A stretch of 64,000 bases of DNA from Sphingomonas jatrophae (GTDB lineage Bacteria > Pseudomonadota > Alphaproteobacteria > Sphingomonadales > Sphingomonadaceae). A program made the position numbers and the translations under genes. Below are positions 39,989 to 48,874 of the stretch, one piece after another. The notes under the pieces are model-generated. The model was not told the DNA's origin, did no database searches, and worked only from the letters and a program-made list of their open reading frames with translations. The stretch's first letter is position 1. Each line of letters begins with the position of its first letter. Where the stretch lies: the NCBI RefSeq assembly GCF_900113315.1, contig NZ_FOZG01000002.1:744001-808000 (forward strand), read 5' to 3'.

Positions 39989-41056
39989 TCAATATTCCTG
40001 TTCGAGCTTCTTCGCCATTTCCTCGATGTTCTCGGGCGGCCAGCCGGGGATCTCCATGCCCAGCCGCAGCCCCATCGAGGACAGCACTTCCTTGATCTCG
40101 TTCAGCGACTTGCGGCCGAAGTTCGGCGTGCGGAGCATCTCCGCCTCCGTCTTGCCGACGAGATCGCCGATGTAGATGATGTTGTCGTTCTTCAGGCAGT
40201 TGGCCGAACGCACCGACAGTTCGAGCTCGTCCACCTTCTTCAGCAGGAAGCGGTTGAGCTGGTTGGTGTCGGCTTCCGGCTCCGCCGCGCCCGCGGCATG
40301 CGCCGGGACCGCGACGCCGATCGGCGCCGAGGCGGTGACCATGCCTTCGTCGAAGTGGACGAACAGCTGCAGCTGATCCTGCAGGATGCGCGCGGCATAG
40401 CCGACCGCATCGTCGGGCGTGACCGTGCCGTCCGTCTCGATCGTCAGCGTCAGCTTGTCATAGTCAAGCTCCTGCCCGACGCGGGTGTTCTCGACCTTGT
40501 AGGCGACCTGCCGCACGGGCGAGTAGAGCGCATCGACCGGGATGAGGCCGATCGGCGCGTCGATCGGGCGGTTGTTCGCCGCCGGGACATAGCCCTTCCC
40601 GATATCGGCAGTCAGCTCCATGTTGAGCGTGGCACCGTCGTCGAGGTGGCAGATGACCAGATCGGGGTTCATCACCTCGATGTCGCCGGTGACCGCGATG
40701 TCGCCCGCGGTGACCTCCGCCGGACCGGTCGCCGACAGCTGAAGGCGCTTCGGCCCTTCGCCCTGCATCTTGAGCGCGATCTGCTTGACGTTCAGGACGA
40801 TGTCCGTCACGTCCTCGCGCACGCCGGCCAGCGACGAGAATTCGTGCAGGACGTTCTCGATCTTGATCGAGGTGACGGCGGCACCCTGAAGCGACGACAG
40901 GAGCACGCGGCGCAGCGAATTGCCGAGCGTCAGCCCGAAGCCGCGCTCGAGCGGCTCTGCCACGAACGTGGCCTTCCGCTTCGCATCGCCCCCCGGCTTC
41001 CGTTCGAGCCCGTTCGGCTTCTTCATTTCCTGCCAGTTCTTGGCGTTGACGGCCAT
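39989..41056 (-). CDS. rpoA: RNA polymerase alpha subunit
   Basis: 355 aa. N-terminal dimerisation domain with [20 protein letters not shown], and C-terminal domain with [19 protein letters not shown] and [16 protein letters not shown]-like sequence binding UP elements and activators. The linker is slightly long (about 20 residues, [15 protein letters not shown]). Between rpsK and rplQ in the usual alpha operon order. Confidence 0.98.
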   Translation of the reverse strand: MAVNAKNWQEMKKPNGLERKPGGDAKRKATFVAEPLERGFGLTLGNSLRRVLLSSLQGAAVTSIKIENVLHEFSSLAGVREDVTDIVLNVKQIALKMQGEGPKRLQLSATGPAEVTAGDIAVTGDIEVMNPDLVICHLDDGATLNMELTADIGKGYVPAANNRPIDAPIGLIPVDALYSPVRQVAYKVENTRVGQELDYDKLTLTIETDGTVTPDDAVGYAARILQDQLQLFVHFDEGMVTASAPIGVAVPAHAAGAAEPEADTNQLNRFLLKKVDELELSVRSANCLKNDNIIYIGDLVGKTEAEMLRTPNFGRKSLNEIKEVLSSMGLRLGMEIPGWPPENIEEMAKKLEQEY

Positions 41057-41138
41057 GGGTGTCCCTTCGGGTTGGGTCCGTGCGCGTCCGCCCGGACCGA
41101 CTTGATACGCGCGCCGGAAGTCCGGCGCCCGGGAGAGA

Positions 41139-41528
41139 TCAGACGCGGCGGCGCTTGGACGGGCGCACGCCGTTGTGCGGGATCGGCGTCACGTCGCGGA
41201 TCGACGTGATGTGGAAGCCGACCGCCTGGAGGGCGCGCAGCGCGCTCTCACGACCCGAGCCGGGGCCCTTGACCTCGACCTCGAGCGTGCGGACGCCGTG
41301 CTCGGCAGCCTTCTTGCCGGCATCCTCGGCGGCGACCTGGGCGGCATAGGGCGTCGACTTGCGGCTGCCCTTGAAGCCCATCATGCCGGCGGACGACCAG
41401 GCGATGGCATTGCCCTGCGCGTCGGTGATGGTGATCATGGTGTTGTTGAAGCTGGCATTCACGTGCGCGACGCCGGCGGTGATGTTCTTGCGCTCGCGAC
41501 GGCGGAGGCGCTGAGGGGCTTGTGCCAT
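41139..41528 (-). CDS. rpsK: 30S ribosomal protein S11 (uS11)
   Basis: 129 aa. Conserved [20 protein letters not shown] and the C-terminal [18 protein letters not shown]. Binds 16S rRNA in the platform. Follows rpsM after about 100 bases that include a strong hairpin. Confidence 0.97.
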   Translation of the reverse strand: MAQAPQRLRRRERKNITAGVAHVNASFNNTMITITDAQGNAIAWSSAGMMGFKGSRKSTPYAAQVAAEDAGKKAAEHGVRTLEVEVKGPGSGRESALRALQAVGFHITSIRDVTPIPHNGVRPSKRRRV

Positions 41529-41610
41529 GGATGTCGTCCTGACCTGAATCTATGTGGTCGATGCGGGCCGGAGGATTTGCCGCTTCATCAGCAGGCCTGC
41601 CTCCGGCGGA

Positions 41611-41635
41611 GTAAACGGTCCCCCGGACCGTTTAC
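41611..41635 (-). other. Perfect hairpin spanning the rpsM stop codon
   Basis: GTAAACGGTCC/GGACCGTTTAC, 11 bp perfect, 3-base loop; the rpsM TAA lies inside the stem. No T tract follows on the minus strand (TCCGC), so it may be a processing, stability or partial termination signal in the rpsM-rpsK spacer. Confidence 0.6.
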
Positions 41636-42000
41636 TTCTTCTTGCCCGCGATCGGCTTCGCCTTGCCCTTGCGGGTGCGCGCGTTGGTGTGCGTGCGCTG
41701 GCCGCGGACCGGCAGGCCCTTGCGGTGGCGCAGGCCACGATAGCAGGCGAGATCCATCAGCCGCTTGATGTTCATCGCGGTCTGGCGGCGCAGGTCGCCC
41801 TCGACGGTGTAGGCCCCGTCGATCGTCTCGCGGATCTGCAGGACTTCCTGGTCCGACAGTTCCTGGACGCGACGCTCGGGCGCGATGCCCAGCTTGGCGG
41901 TGATTTCCTTGGCCTTGGCCGGGCCGATGCCATGGATGTAGGTCAGCGCGATCTCGACGCGCTTGTTGGTCGGGATGTTTACACCCGCGATACGTGCCAT
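41632..42000 (-). CDS. rpsM: 30S ribosomal protein S13 (uS13)
   Basis: 122 aa. [20 protein letters not shown] at the N-terminus and the C-terminal basic tail [20 protein letters not shown]; contacts the A-site tRNA and forms the head bridge. First gene of the alpha operon here, because a terminator of the preceding two-component operon lies upstream. ATG 42000 gives the standard N-terminus. Confidence 0.97.
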   Translation of the reverse strand: MARIAGVNIPTNKRVEIALTYIHGIGPAKAKEITAKLGIAPERRVQELSDQEVLQIRETIDGAYTVEGDLRRQTAMNIKRLMDLACYRGLRHRKGLPVRGQRTHTNARTRKGKAKPIAGKKK

Positions 42001-42075
42001 TCTATTCGATCTCCTGCTCCACAGGCCAGTTGGCGACCGGCCCATCTCGACGCGTCACCCGGGAACCGAACCGCG

Positions 42076-42107
42076 AAAAGCCGGCGCGCGCAGAGGTGCG
42101 CAGCCGG
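42076..42107 (-). terminator. Terminator of the two-component operon
   Basis: On the minus strand an 11-bp stem with one bulged base (CCGGCTGCGCA, loop CCTC, TGCGCGCGCCGG) followed by CTTTTCG, about 29 bases after the kinase stop. It isolates rpsM from the kinase transcript. Confidence 0.65.
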
Positions 42108-42135
42108 ATCACGACCTGTCTCGGGAGGCGGCGAG

Positions 42136-43506
42136 TTAGGAGGCGAATCGGCCCATGTCAAGCGGTGGCCCGGATGCGGGCAGCAGCAGCGTCGCGATCA
42201 AACCCGGCTGGGCGTCGCTCAGTTCCAGCCGTCCGCCATGATGGCGCGCCACCGCATCGACCAGCGCCAGCCCGAGCCCCGCCCCGCCCGGCGCCGACCG
42301 TGCGGCATCCAGCCGGCCGAACCGCCGCCGCGCCTCGCCGTGCAACGCGGGCGGAATGCCCGGACCGGCATCGGCCACCCCCAGCGCGACGCCCCCTTCC
42401 CGCTTGTGCGCGAACAGGCACAGGCGCCGCCCCTCGGCGGCATAGGTCAGCGCATTGTCGACGAGGTTGGACAGCGCCTGCGCGAGCAGCTGGCGCTGGC
42501 CGGCGACGGGCGGAAGCGCGTCGTCCACCTCGATGGCCAACGCCAAGCCGGCATCCTCCAGCGTCGGCGCATAGACCTCCGCGACGTCCGCGACGAGCGC
42601 GGCGGGATCGAGCGGGTCCATCGGCCGTGCGCCCGCCTCCATGCGGCCGATGTCGAGCACGTTGGTGAGGATGCGGGTGAGCGCATCCGCCTCCGCCAGC
42701 ACGCCGGGCAGCAGCTGATCGCGCGTTGCGGGATCGTCGCTGGCAAGCGCGCGCTCCACCCGGGTGCGGAGGCGGCCGATGGGAGAGCGCAGATCGTGCG
42801 CCAGCCCGTCCGTTAGCAGCCGCAGCTCCGCCATCAGCGAGCCGATGCGATCGAGCATGCGGTTGATGCGGAGCGCCAGGGCATCGAACGCGTCGCGGCT
42901 GCCGGCGAGCGGCACGCGGCCGTCCATCGCGCCGGCGCCCACCCGGTCCACAGCGGCGGTGATCGCCGCCACGCGGGAGCCGACATAGCGGGCGACGATC
43001 AGGCCGCAGCCCGCGCCCAGCACGCCTGCAAGCAGCACGGCGAGCCCGAGCGAGCGTTCCAGCGTGCGCTGCCACGCCAGCCGTTCCCCGAAGCGACGGC
43101 CGGCGATCAGCCAGCCGCCGGCCACGGGGCGGGCGATCACGCCAGCCTCACCGCCCGCCACCGCGACGATGCGGAAGCCGCCGGCGCGGGTGAGCCGTGC
43201 CGCGGGTGCCGGCAGCGGCGAGCCGGCGAGCCGGCGGCCGGCACGATCCAGCAGCAGGACGATCAAAGCGGGATCGTCCACCGCCGCCTCCCCCGCCACC
43301 GCGGCGGCGAGCGCCTGCACGCCGCCGGCCCGGCTAACCTCGGCCAGCACGCGCGATTCCTCGGCCACCTGCGCGCGCAACGTCGTCAGCGCGTCGTCAT
43401 GCATCCGCCAGTAGATGAAGCCGAGCAACGTCAGGCTGGTGGCGAGCGCGAGCAGAGCGGCGAGCAGCGCGACGCGGACGGTGGTGGGCGCGGTGCGCAG
43501 GGTCAT
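42136..43506 (-). CDS. Two-component sensor histidine kinase
   Basis: 456 aa inner-membrane kinase. Helices at about 8-32 and 170-192 enclose a periplasmic sensor of about 135 residues. HAMP follows (RVAAITAAVDRVGAGAMDGR), then the phospho-acceptor His237 in DGLAHDLRSPIGRLR and the ATPase boxes N (LSNLVDNALTYA), G1 (VADAGPGIPP) and G2 (GGAGLGLALVDAV). Signal unknown. The start at 43506 lies 13 bases after the response regulator. The pair is inserted between adk and rpsM. Confidence 0.95.
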   Translation of the reverse strand: MTLRTAPTTVRVALLAALLALATSLTLLGFIYWRMHDDALTTLRAQVAEESRVLAEVSRAGGVQALAAAVAGEAAVDDPALIVLLLDRAGRRLAGSPLPAPAARLTRAGGFRIVAVAGGEAGVIARPVAGGWLIAGRRFGERLAWQRTLERSLGLAVLLAGVLGAGCGLIVARYVGSRVAAITAAVDRVGAGAMDGRVPLAGSRDAFDALALRINRMLDRIGSLMAELRLLTDGLAHDLRSPIGRLRTRVERALASDDPATRDQLLPGVLAEADALTRILTNVLDIGRMEAGARPMDPLDPAALVADVAEVYAPTLEDAGLALAIEVDDALPPVAGQRQLLAQALSNLVDNALTYAAEGRRLCLFAHKREGGVALGVADAGPGIPPALHGEARRRFGRLDAARSAPGGAGLGLALVDAVARHHGGRLELSDAQPGLIATLLLPASGPPLDMGRFAS

Positions 43507-43519
43507 GCAGGGCGCCCGA

Positions 43520-44206
43520 TCAAGGGTCTGCCGCCAGCCGGTAACCGGCGCCGCGGACGGTGTGGAGGATCGGGGTCTGCGCCCCCTCCTCCAGCTTCCG
43601 CCGGAGCCGCCCGACATGGACGTCGACGACGTTGGTGCCCGGATCGAAATGATAATCCCAGACGCCCTCCAGCAGCATGGTCCGCGTGACGACGCGGCCG
43701 GCGTGGCGGGCGAGATATTCGAGCAGCTTATATTCGCGCGGCAGCAGCGACACGGGCCGCCCGCCCCGCCGCACGCTGCGGGCGAGCAGGTCGATCTCCA
43801 GATCGCCGACGGACAGGCGCGTCTCCGCCACCGCGCGGCCCTCCCCGCGGCGCAGCAGCGCGGCGGTCCGCGCGGACAGCTCGGCAAAGGCGAAGGGCTT
43901 GGCGAGATAGTCGTCCGAGCCTTCCTCGAGGCCCGAGACGCGATCCTCCACACCGCCGAGCGCGGACAGGATCAGCACCGGCGTCGCCACGCCTGCGGCC
44001 CGCAAGCCGCGCAGCACGGACAGGCCGTCCAGGCCCGGCAGCAGCCGATCGAGGATGACGAGATCGAAGCCGCCATCGGAGGCGAGGAACAGGCCCTGGC
44101 GGCCATCGGCGGCGCGATCGACGACATGGCCCTGCTCGGCAAGGCCGCGCGCGACATAGTCCGCGGTCTCGACATCATCTTCGATCAGCAGGATCCTGCG
44201 GCCCAT
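43520..44206 (-). CDS. OmpR-family response regulator
   Basis: 228 aa. Receiver with acidic pair Asp10/Asp11, phospho-acceptor Asp53 (LVILDRLLPGLDG) and Lys103 (DDYLAKPF). The winged-helix C-terminal domain has LPREYKLLEYLARHAGRVVT and NVVDVHVGRLRRKLEE. Partner of the kinase encoded 13 bases downstream. ATG 44206 was chosen because it starts MGRRILLIEDD directly; an ATG 36 bases upstream adds an unlikely leader. Confidence 0.95.
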   Translation of the reverse strand: MGRRILLIEDDVETADYVARGLAEQGHVVDRAADGRQGLFLASDGGFDLVILDRLLPGLDGLSVLRGLRAAGVATPVLILSALGGVEDRVSGLEEGSDDYLAKPFAFAELSARTAALLRRGEGRAVAETRLSVGDLEIDLLARSVRRGGRPVSLLPREYKLLEYLARHAGRVVTRTMLLEGVWDYHFDPGTNVVDVHVGRLRRKLEEGAQTPILHTVRGAGYRLAADP

Positions 44207-44249
44207 CGCTTCATCCTCACGCAACCGGCCGCCCGGATGCAAGATGGCC

Positions 44250-44278
44250 GCCCGGCGCGGGGGTCAGTCGCGCCGGGC
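44250..44278 (-). terminator. Strong hairpin between the exported-peptide gene and the response regulator
   Basis: Perfect 10-bp stem GCCCGGCGCG/CGCGCCGGGC, 9-base loop, no T tract. Could cause partial termination so that the peptide is made in excess of the two-component proteins. Confidence 0.45.
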
Positions 44279-44334
44279 AGCCGCTGTGCAGCGCACCTAG
44301 GGACAGGGAATGTGCGCCGCGCAGATGGTCCCGA

Positions 44335-44493
44335 TCAGTTGGTCTTGGCGGCCTTGGTCGTCTTGACGGTCTTGACCACCTTGACGTGCTTGGCCGGCTT
44401 CTCGGTCTTCGCCTTGGGCGCATGTGCGGCCAGCGCAGGCGTGGCGACGACGGCCAACATGGCGAGCGGAGCGATACGGCGCAGGATGTTCAT
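44335..44493 (-). CDS. Small exported Lys-rich peptide
   Basis: 52 aa. A signal peptide (MNILRRIAPLAMLAVVATPA, probable cleavage after LAA near residue 23) is followed by about 29 residues with about 10 lysines in a TK/VK pattern (KTEKPAKHVKVVKTVKTTKA). The ATG has AAGGAG upstream (AAGGAGATCCAGGC). It lies 128 bases before the response regulator on the same strand. The mature peptide is strongly basic and lacks cysteine. Family not recognised; resembles short PhoP/acid-stress periplasmic peptides only in general character. A role linked to the adjacent kinase is inferred. Confidence 0.7.
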   Translation of the reverse strand: MNILRRIAPLAMLAVVATPALAAHAPKAKTEKPAKHVKVVKTVKTTKAAKTN

Positions 44494-44559
44494 GCCTGGA
44501 TCTCCTTGGTCGGCCGCGGGATGCGCCCCGCGGCGTCGTCACCATCTCTAGGCACCTGT

Positions 44560-44601
44560 GCCATACGCGGCGGTGGAGGGGGCATGACAAATGGTTCATG
44601 C
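44560..44601 (-). promoter_or_regulatory. Possible promoter and operator of the exported-peptide gene
   Basis: Inverted repeat GCATGA-N8-TCATGC at 44582-44601 overlaps a TTGTCA (minus strand, 44590-44585). A TATGGC lies 19 bases on (44565-44560). The spacing is long for a promoter, so an activator may be needed; the adjacent OmpR-type regulator is a candidate. Confidence 0.35.
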
Positions 44602-44717
44602 AGGCGCGTGCAGCGACGACCTGGGGCCGTCGGCGCGCGCCTGCAGCTCTGTGATTAGGGGAGAAGCGCGGGCTGGCGGCGCGACGGTCCCCGCGCCACG
44701 TCCGCCCCACGCGGGCG

Positions 44718-45368
44718 TTACCTGGGCCCGAGAATCGCCTCGAGCGAGGATGCCACCGCATCCATGTCGGCCATGCCGTCGACGCGGGTCACGAGCCCCT
44801 GCGCTTCGTAATAAGGCAGGATCGGCGCGGTCTTGGCGCGATATTCGGCCATGCGGGTGCGCACCGTCTCGGCATTGTCGTCCGGGCGGCGCTTGAACTC
44901 GTCATTGCCGCAGACGTCGCAGACGCCCGGCACGGCCGGCTGCTTGAACGTGTCGTGATAGCCGGCACCGCAGCGCGCGCAGGTGAAGCGCCCGGTGATC
45001 CGCTCGACCAGCGCATCCTCGTCCACCGCCAGCTCGATCACATGGTCGAGCTTGCGGCCGCGCTCCTCCAGCAGGATGTCGAGCGCCTCGGCCTGCGCCT
45101 GCGTGCGGGGATAGCCGTCGAAAATGGCGCCGCGCTGTGCCTCCGGCGAATCGAGCCGCTCGCCGATCAGCGCCGAGACGATCGCGTCGGAGACGAGCCC
45201 ACCCGCCTCCATCACCGCCTTGGCCTTCAGCCCGACGGGCGTTTCCGCCTTCACGGCCGCGCGCAGCATGTCGCCGGTGGAGAGCTGCACCATGCCGCGC
45301 TCGCGCTCCAGCCGCGTCGCCTGCGTGCCCTTGCCCGCCCCTGGCGGCCCCAGCAGGATGATGTTCAT
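44718..45368 (-). CDS. adk: Adenylate kinase
   Basis: 216 aa, ATP + AMP to 2 ADP. P-loop GPPGAGKGT at 7-15. The LID carries a four-cysteine zinc site (FTCARCGAGYHDT and GVCDVCGNDEF), unlike the zinc-free E. coli enzyme but common elsewhere. Follows secY by 38 bases. Normally rpsM follows; here a two-component unit intervenes. Confidence 0.97.
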   Translation of the reverse strand: MNIILLGPPGAGKGTQATRLERERGMVQLSTGDMLRAAVKAETPVGLKAKAVMEAGGLVSDAIVSALIGERLDSPEAQRGAIFDGYPRTQAQAEALDILLEERGRKLDHVIELAVDEDALVERITGRFTCARCGAGYHDTFKQPAVPGVCDVCGNDEFKRRPDDNAETVRTRMAEYRAKTAPILPYYEAQGLVTRVDGMADMDAVASSLEAILGPR

Positions 45369-45406
45369 CGACGGCCTCTCCCCTTTTTGGTCGTCCGTGG
45401 CGCAGA

Positions 45407-46768
45407 TCAGCGCCGCGCGCCACCCTTGAGCTTCGCCTTCTTGATGAGATCACCATATTGGTGGGCGAGCAGGTGGCTCTGGATCTGCGTCACCGTATCC
45501 ACCGTCACGTTGACGACGATCAGCAGGCTGGTGCCGCCGAAGCCGATCAGGCTGCGCGGGATGACCATCTCGGGCACCACGCAGATGAAGGCCAGATAAG
45601 CAGCGCCGAGCACGGTGATGCGCGTCAGCACGTAATCCAGATAGACTTCGGTGTTCTTGCCCGGCCGGATGCCGGGGATGAAGCCGCCATAGCGCTTCAG
45701 ATTGTCCGCCGTCTCCTCCGGGTTGAACACCACCGCGGTGTAGAAGAAGGAGAAGAACACGATCCCGACCGTGTAGAGCACGAGATAGAGCGGCGTGCCG
45801 TGGGCCAGGTTGAGGTTCAGCCAGCCGAACGCCTGGCCGAGCGCCGTATCCGGATCGATGCGGTTGCCGGCAAACTGCGTGATCGTCAGCGGCATCAGCA
45901 GCAGCGACGAGGCGAAGATTGGCGGAATCACGTTCGCCGTGTTGATCTTCAGCGGCAGATGGCTCTTGTCCTGCTGCATCATGCCGCGCGCGGTCTGGCG
46001 CTTGGGATACTGGATCAGCACGCGGCGCTGCGCGCGCTCCATGAAGCAGATGAACAGGATCAGGCCGATGATCATCGCCAGTGCGGCAAGCGCGGCGAGA
46101 CCGCTGCCCGCGCCGGTGCGGATCGAGTTCAGCTCGTTGACGATGGTGCGCGGCAGCTCGGCGACGATGCCGGCCATGATGATCAGCGACACGCCGTTGC
46201 CGATGCCGCGGCTGGTGATCTGCTCACCCAGCCACATCAGGAACATCGTGCCGCCGATCAGCGAGATCACCGTCGTCACGCGGAACAGCATGCCGGGCTG
46301 CACCACCGCGCTCATGCCTTCGCTGGCGCCCCAGCTCTCGAGCCCGACCGCAATGAAATAGCCCTGGATGGCGGTGAGCAGCACCGTGCCGTAGCGGGTA
46401 TATTGGTTGAGCTTCTTGCGCCCGCTCTCACCCTCCTTCTTGATCGCGGCGAGTGCGGGCGACAGCGAGGTCGACAGCTGCACGACGATCGAGGCGGTGA
46501 TGTAGGGCATCACGCCGAGCGCGATCAGCGACATGCGGTTGAGCGCGCCGCCGGAGAAGGTGTTGAAGAAATCCAACACGCCACCCTTGGTCGTGTTGAA
46601 CAGGGTGGTCAGCGCGCGCGGATCGATGCCGGGCAGCGGCACGTGGCTGAGCAGGCGGAACACGATCAGCGCGCCGATGGTGAACCACAGCCGCTTCTTG
46701 AGGTCCGTCGCCTTCGCGAACTGCGACAGGCTGACGTTGGCGGCCAGTTGTTCGGCTGCGGATGCCAT
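45407..46768 (-). CDS. secY: Protein translocase subunit SecY
   Basis: 453 aa, ten-helix channel of the Sec translocon. Family stretches: FRLLSHVPLPGIDPRALTTL in the plug region, YARYGT-like (QYTRYGTVLLTAIQGYFI), AQRRVLIQYPKRQTARG and GFIPGIRPGKNTEVYLDYVL. In the spc operon after rplO, with 119 bases and a hairpin between. Confidence 0.98.
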   Translation of the reverse strand: MASAAEQLAANVSLSQFAKATDLKKRLWFTIGALIVFRLLSHVPLPGIDPRALTTLFNTTKGGVLDFFNTFSGGALNRMSLIALGVMPYITASIVVQLSTSLSPALAAIKKEGESGRKKLNQYTRYGTVLLTAIQGYFIAVGLESWGASEGMSAVVQPGMLFRVTTVISLIGGTMFLMWLGEQITSRGIGNGVSLIIMAGIVAELPRTIVNELNSIRTGAGSGLAALAALAMIIGLILFICFMERAQRRVLIQYPKRQTARGMMQQDKSHLPLKINTANVIPPIFASSLLLMPLTITQFAGNRIDPDTALGQAFGWLNLNLAHGTPLYLVLYTVGIVFFSFFYTAVVFNPEETADNLKRYGGFIPGIRPGKNTEVYLDYVLTRITVLGAAYLAFICVVPEMVIPRSLIGFGGTSLLIVVNVTVDTVTQIQSHLLAHQYGDLIKKAKLKGGARR

Positions 46769-46795
46769 GTGGACGAACGATCCCGGATATGAAGA

Positions 46796-46826
46796 CGGCG
46801 GGGAGGCGCGAACGCCGGCCCCGCCG
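46796..46826 (-). other. Hairpin in the rplO-secY spacer
   Basis: 8-bp perfect stem CGGCGGGG/CCCCGCCG with a 15-base loop, 28 bases upstream of the secY start. Possible processing or translational control element; no T tract. Confidence 0.4.
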
Positions 46827-46887
46827 CCATATAAGATGTCAGGCGGGCATGTCTAAGCCCGTATGCGCCAAGGCGTTGGCCCGGCGA

Positions 46888-47442
46888 TCAGCCGCGGGCC
46901 GCCGCCTGCTTGGCCGACTTGTCGGCCGCACGCTCCTTCTGGGCGACGCGGTGCTTGGCGGCCGCCTTGTCCTTGGCCGCGACGACCTCGATCACCTCGA
47001 CCGAGCCGCCTGCCGCCTCGACCGCAGCCTTGGCCGACGCGGAGGCACCGGCGACGCGGAAGCGCAGCGCGGACGTCAGCGCACCCTTGGCGAGGAGGCG
47101 CACGCCATCCTTGCCGCCGCGCGCCACGCCCGCCGCCTTCAGCGCGGCGTGATCGATCGTGCCGTCGGTCGCCAGTGTGCCGGCATCGACCAGCTTCTGC
47201 AACTGGCCGAGATTGACCTCGGCATAGTCCTTGGTGAAGGGATTGTTGAAGCCACGCTTCGGCAGACGCATGTGGAGCGGCATCTGACCGCCCTCGAAGC
47301 CCTTAATCGAGACGCCCTCGCGGCTCTTCTGACCCTTCTGGCCGCGGCCCGAAGTCTTGCCCTTGCCGGAGCCGATACCACGGCCAACGCGCATCCGGCC
47401 CTTGCGGGAGCCGTCATTGTCGCGAATTTCGTTCAGTTTCAT
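46888..47442 (-). CDS. rplO: 50S ribosomal protein L15 (uL15) with a C-terminal tail
   Basis: 184 aa. [20 protein letters not shown] and [20 protein letters not shown] are diagnostic. E. coli L15 has 144 residues; here about 35 Ala/Lys-rich residues are added at the end ([20 protein letters not shown]). Between rpmD and secY. Confidence 0.97.
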   Translation of the reverse strand: MKLNEIRDNDGSRKGRMRVGRGIGSGKGKTSGRGQKGQKSREGVSIKGFEGGQMPLHMRLPKRGFNNPFTKDYAEVNLGQLQKLVDAGTLATDGTIDHAALKAAGVARGGKDGVRLLAKGALTSALRFRVAGASASAKAAVEAAGGSVEVIEVVAAKDKAAAKHRVAQKERAADKSAKQAAARG

Positions 47443-47561
47443 GGTCTGTGCACTCGCTTTCGCTTTGGTCGCGCGGAATTGGGAAGCGCGGGCCGATAGC
47501 GGCTATCGGCGCCGCTGGCAATGACCCGGACGGGCGCTGCCGCCGGCGTCTCATAAGAGAA

Positions 47562-47586
47562 AGGCCGGCGGCATAGCCACCGGCCT
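47562..47586 (-). terminator. Terminator-like hairpin between rpmD and rplO
   Basis: 11-bp stem AGGCCGGTGGC/GCCGCCGGCCT (one wobble), 3-base loop, followed on the minus strand by TTCTCTTATG. Lies 24 bases after the rpmD stop inside the spc operon, so it should be partial or regulated. Confidence 0.55.
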
Positions 47587-47609
47587 GTCCCTCCATCAAG
47601 GTATTGGGT

Positions 47610-47786
47610 TCAGCCCTCGACCTTGACCATGTGCTGCACCTTGCGGATCATCCCGCGGACCTCGGGGCTGTCTTCCAGCTCCCGGGTCCGGTGCATCTTG
47701 TTGAGGCCCAAGCCGATCAGCGTCGCGCGCTGATCCTGGGTGCGCCGGATCGGCGAACCGATCTGCGTGATCTTGATCGTGGCCAT
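47610..47786 (-). CDS. rpmD: 50S ribosomal protein L30 (uL30)
   Basis: 58 aa from ATG 47786 ([20 protein letters not shown]); an in-frame ATG 9 bases upstream lies inside the rpsE end and is less likely. [19 protein letters not shown] is the L30 core. 5 bases after rpsE. Confidence 0.95.
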   Translation of the reverse strand: MATIKITQIGSPIRRTQDQRATLIGLGLNKMHRTRELEDSPEVRGMIRKVQHMVKVEG

Positions 47787-47791
47787 CTCGC

Positions 47792-48520
47792 TCACTCCAC
47801 GACCGCCGCGGCGTCCGCCTCGGCAACCGCCTCGGAGGCGCCACCGCGGCCGAGCAGGTCGGCGATCTTCTTGCCGCGCCGCTGCGCGACCGACTTCGGC
47901 GAAGTCTGCTCGCTCAGCGCCTGGAAGGTGGCGCGGATCATGTTGTACGGGTTGGACGTGCCGACCGACTTGGTCACGACGTCGGCAACGCCCAGGCTCT
48001 CGAAGATGGCGCGCATCGGGCCACCCGCGATGATGCCGGTGCCCTGCGGCGCCGCGCGCAGCGTCACGCGGCCGGCGCCGAAGTGGCCGTTGCCGTCATG
48101 GTGCAGCGTGCGACCCTCGCGCAGCGGCACGCGGACCATGGCCTTCTTGGCCGCCGCAGTGGCCTTGGTGATCGCCTCGGGCACTTCGCGCGCCTTGCCG
48201 TGGCCGAAGCCGACCCGGCCCTTGCCGTCGCCGACGATGACCAGCGCTGCGAAGCCGAAGCGCTTGCCGCCCTTCACCGTCTTGGACACGCGATTGATGT
48301 GGACGAGCTTCTCGATCAGCTCCTCGCCACCCTCGTCGCGGTTGCGATCGTCGCGGCGGCCACGGCCGTCGCGGCCACGCCCGTCACGATTGCCGCCGCC
48401 GGGGCCACGCCCACGGCCGCCGCGCGGACCGCGCGGACCACGGCCCTCGCCACCGGCCGGTGCCGCATCGACCGGCGCGCCCTCGGGGGCACCCGCCTGG
48501 ATTTCGGTCTCGTCAGCCAT
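47792..48520 (-). CDS. rpsE: 30S ribosomal protein S5 (uS5) with an RGG-rich N-terminal extension
   Basis: 242 aa against 167 in E. coli. The S5 core runs from about residue 66 ([20 protein letters not shown]), with the conserved [14 protein letters not shown] and [10 protein letters not shown]. Residues 1-65 are an added disordered region with [14 protein letters not shown] and [13 protein letters not shown]5 shapes decoding accuracy at the mRNA entry site. Close spacing to rplR and rpmD. Confidence 0.97.
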   Translation of the reverse strand: MADETEIQAGAPEGAPVDAAPAGGEGRGPRGPRGGRGRGPGGGNRDGRGRDGRGRRDDRNRDEGGEELIEKLVHINRVSKTVKGGKRFGFAALVIVGDGKGRVGFGHGKAREVPEAITKATAAAKKAMVRVPLREGRTLHHDGNGHFGAGRVTLRAAPQGTGIIAGGPMRAIFESLGVADVVTKSVGTSNPYNMIRATFQALSEQTSPKSVAQRRGKKIADLLGRGGASEAVAEADAAAVVE

Positions 48521-48874
48521 TTAGAACTCCAATCCGCCTTCGCGGGCGGCATCCGCCAGCGCCTTGACGCGGCCGTGGAACAGGAAGCCACCGCGGTCGA
48601 ACACGACGCGGGTCACGCCCGCCGCGCTCGCCCGCTCGGCCACGCGCTTGCCGACTTCGGCCGCCGCCGCAGCGGTCGCACCGGTCGTGCCGCGCACGTC
48701 CTTGTCGAGCGACGACGCCGCCGCGATCGTGCGGCCCGCCGCATCGTCGATCACCTGCGCATAGATATGCCGGCCCGAGCGATGGATCGACAGCCGCGGA
48801 CGGCCACCGCCATTGGCGCGGAGCGCCGTGCGGACGCGCTGGCGCCGCTTCTGAAAGACAGTCAGCTTGGCCAT
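48521..48874 (-). CDS. rplR: 50S ribosomal protein L18 (uL18)
   Basis: 117 aa, binds 5S r[23 protein letters not shown] and the C-terminal [20 protein letters not shown] are typical. ATG 48874 overlaps the rplF stop by 1 base. Confidence 0.97.
   Translation of the reverse strand: MAKLTVFQKRRQRVRTALRANGGGRPRLSIHRSGRHIYAQVIDDAAGRTIAAASSLDKDVRGTTGATAAAAAEVGKRVAERASAAGVTRVVFDRGGFLFHGRVKALADAAREGGLEF

Noticed and set aside
46768-46888. rpmJ (L36) gene near secY
   Set aside because: No 37-41-codon L36-like frame is present in the rplO-secY or secY-adk gaps; the gene must be elsewhere.
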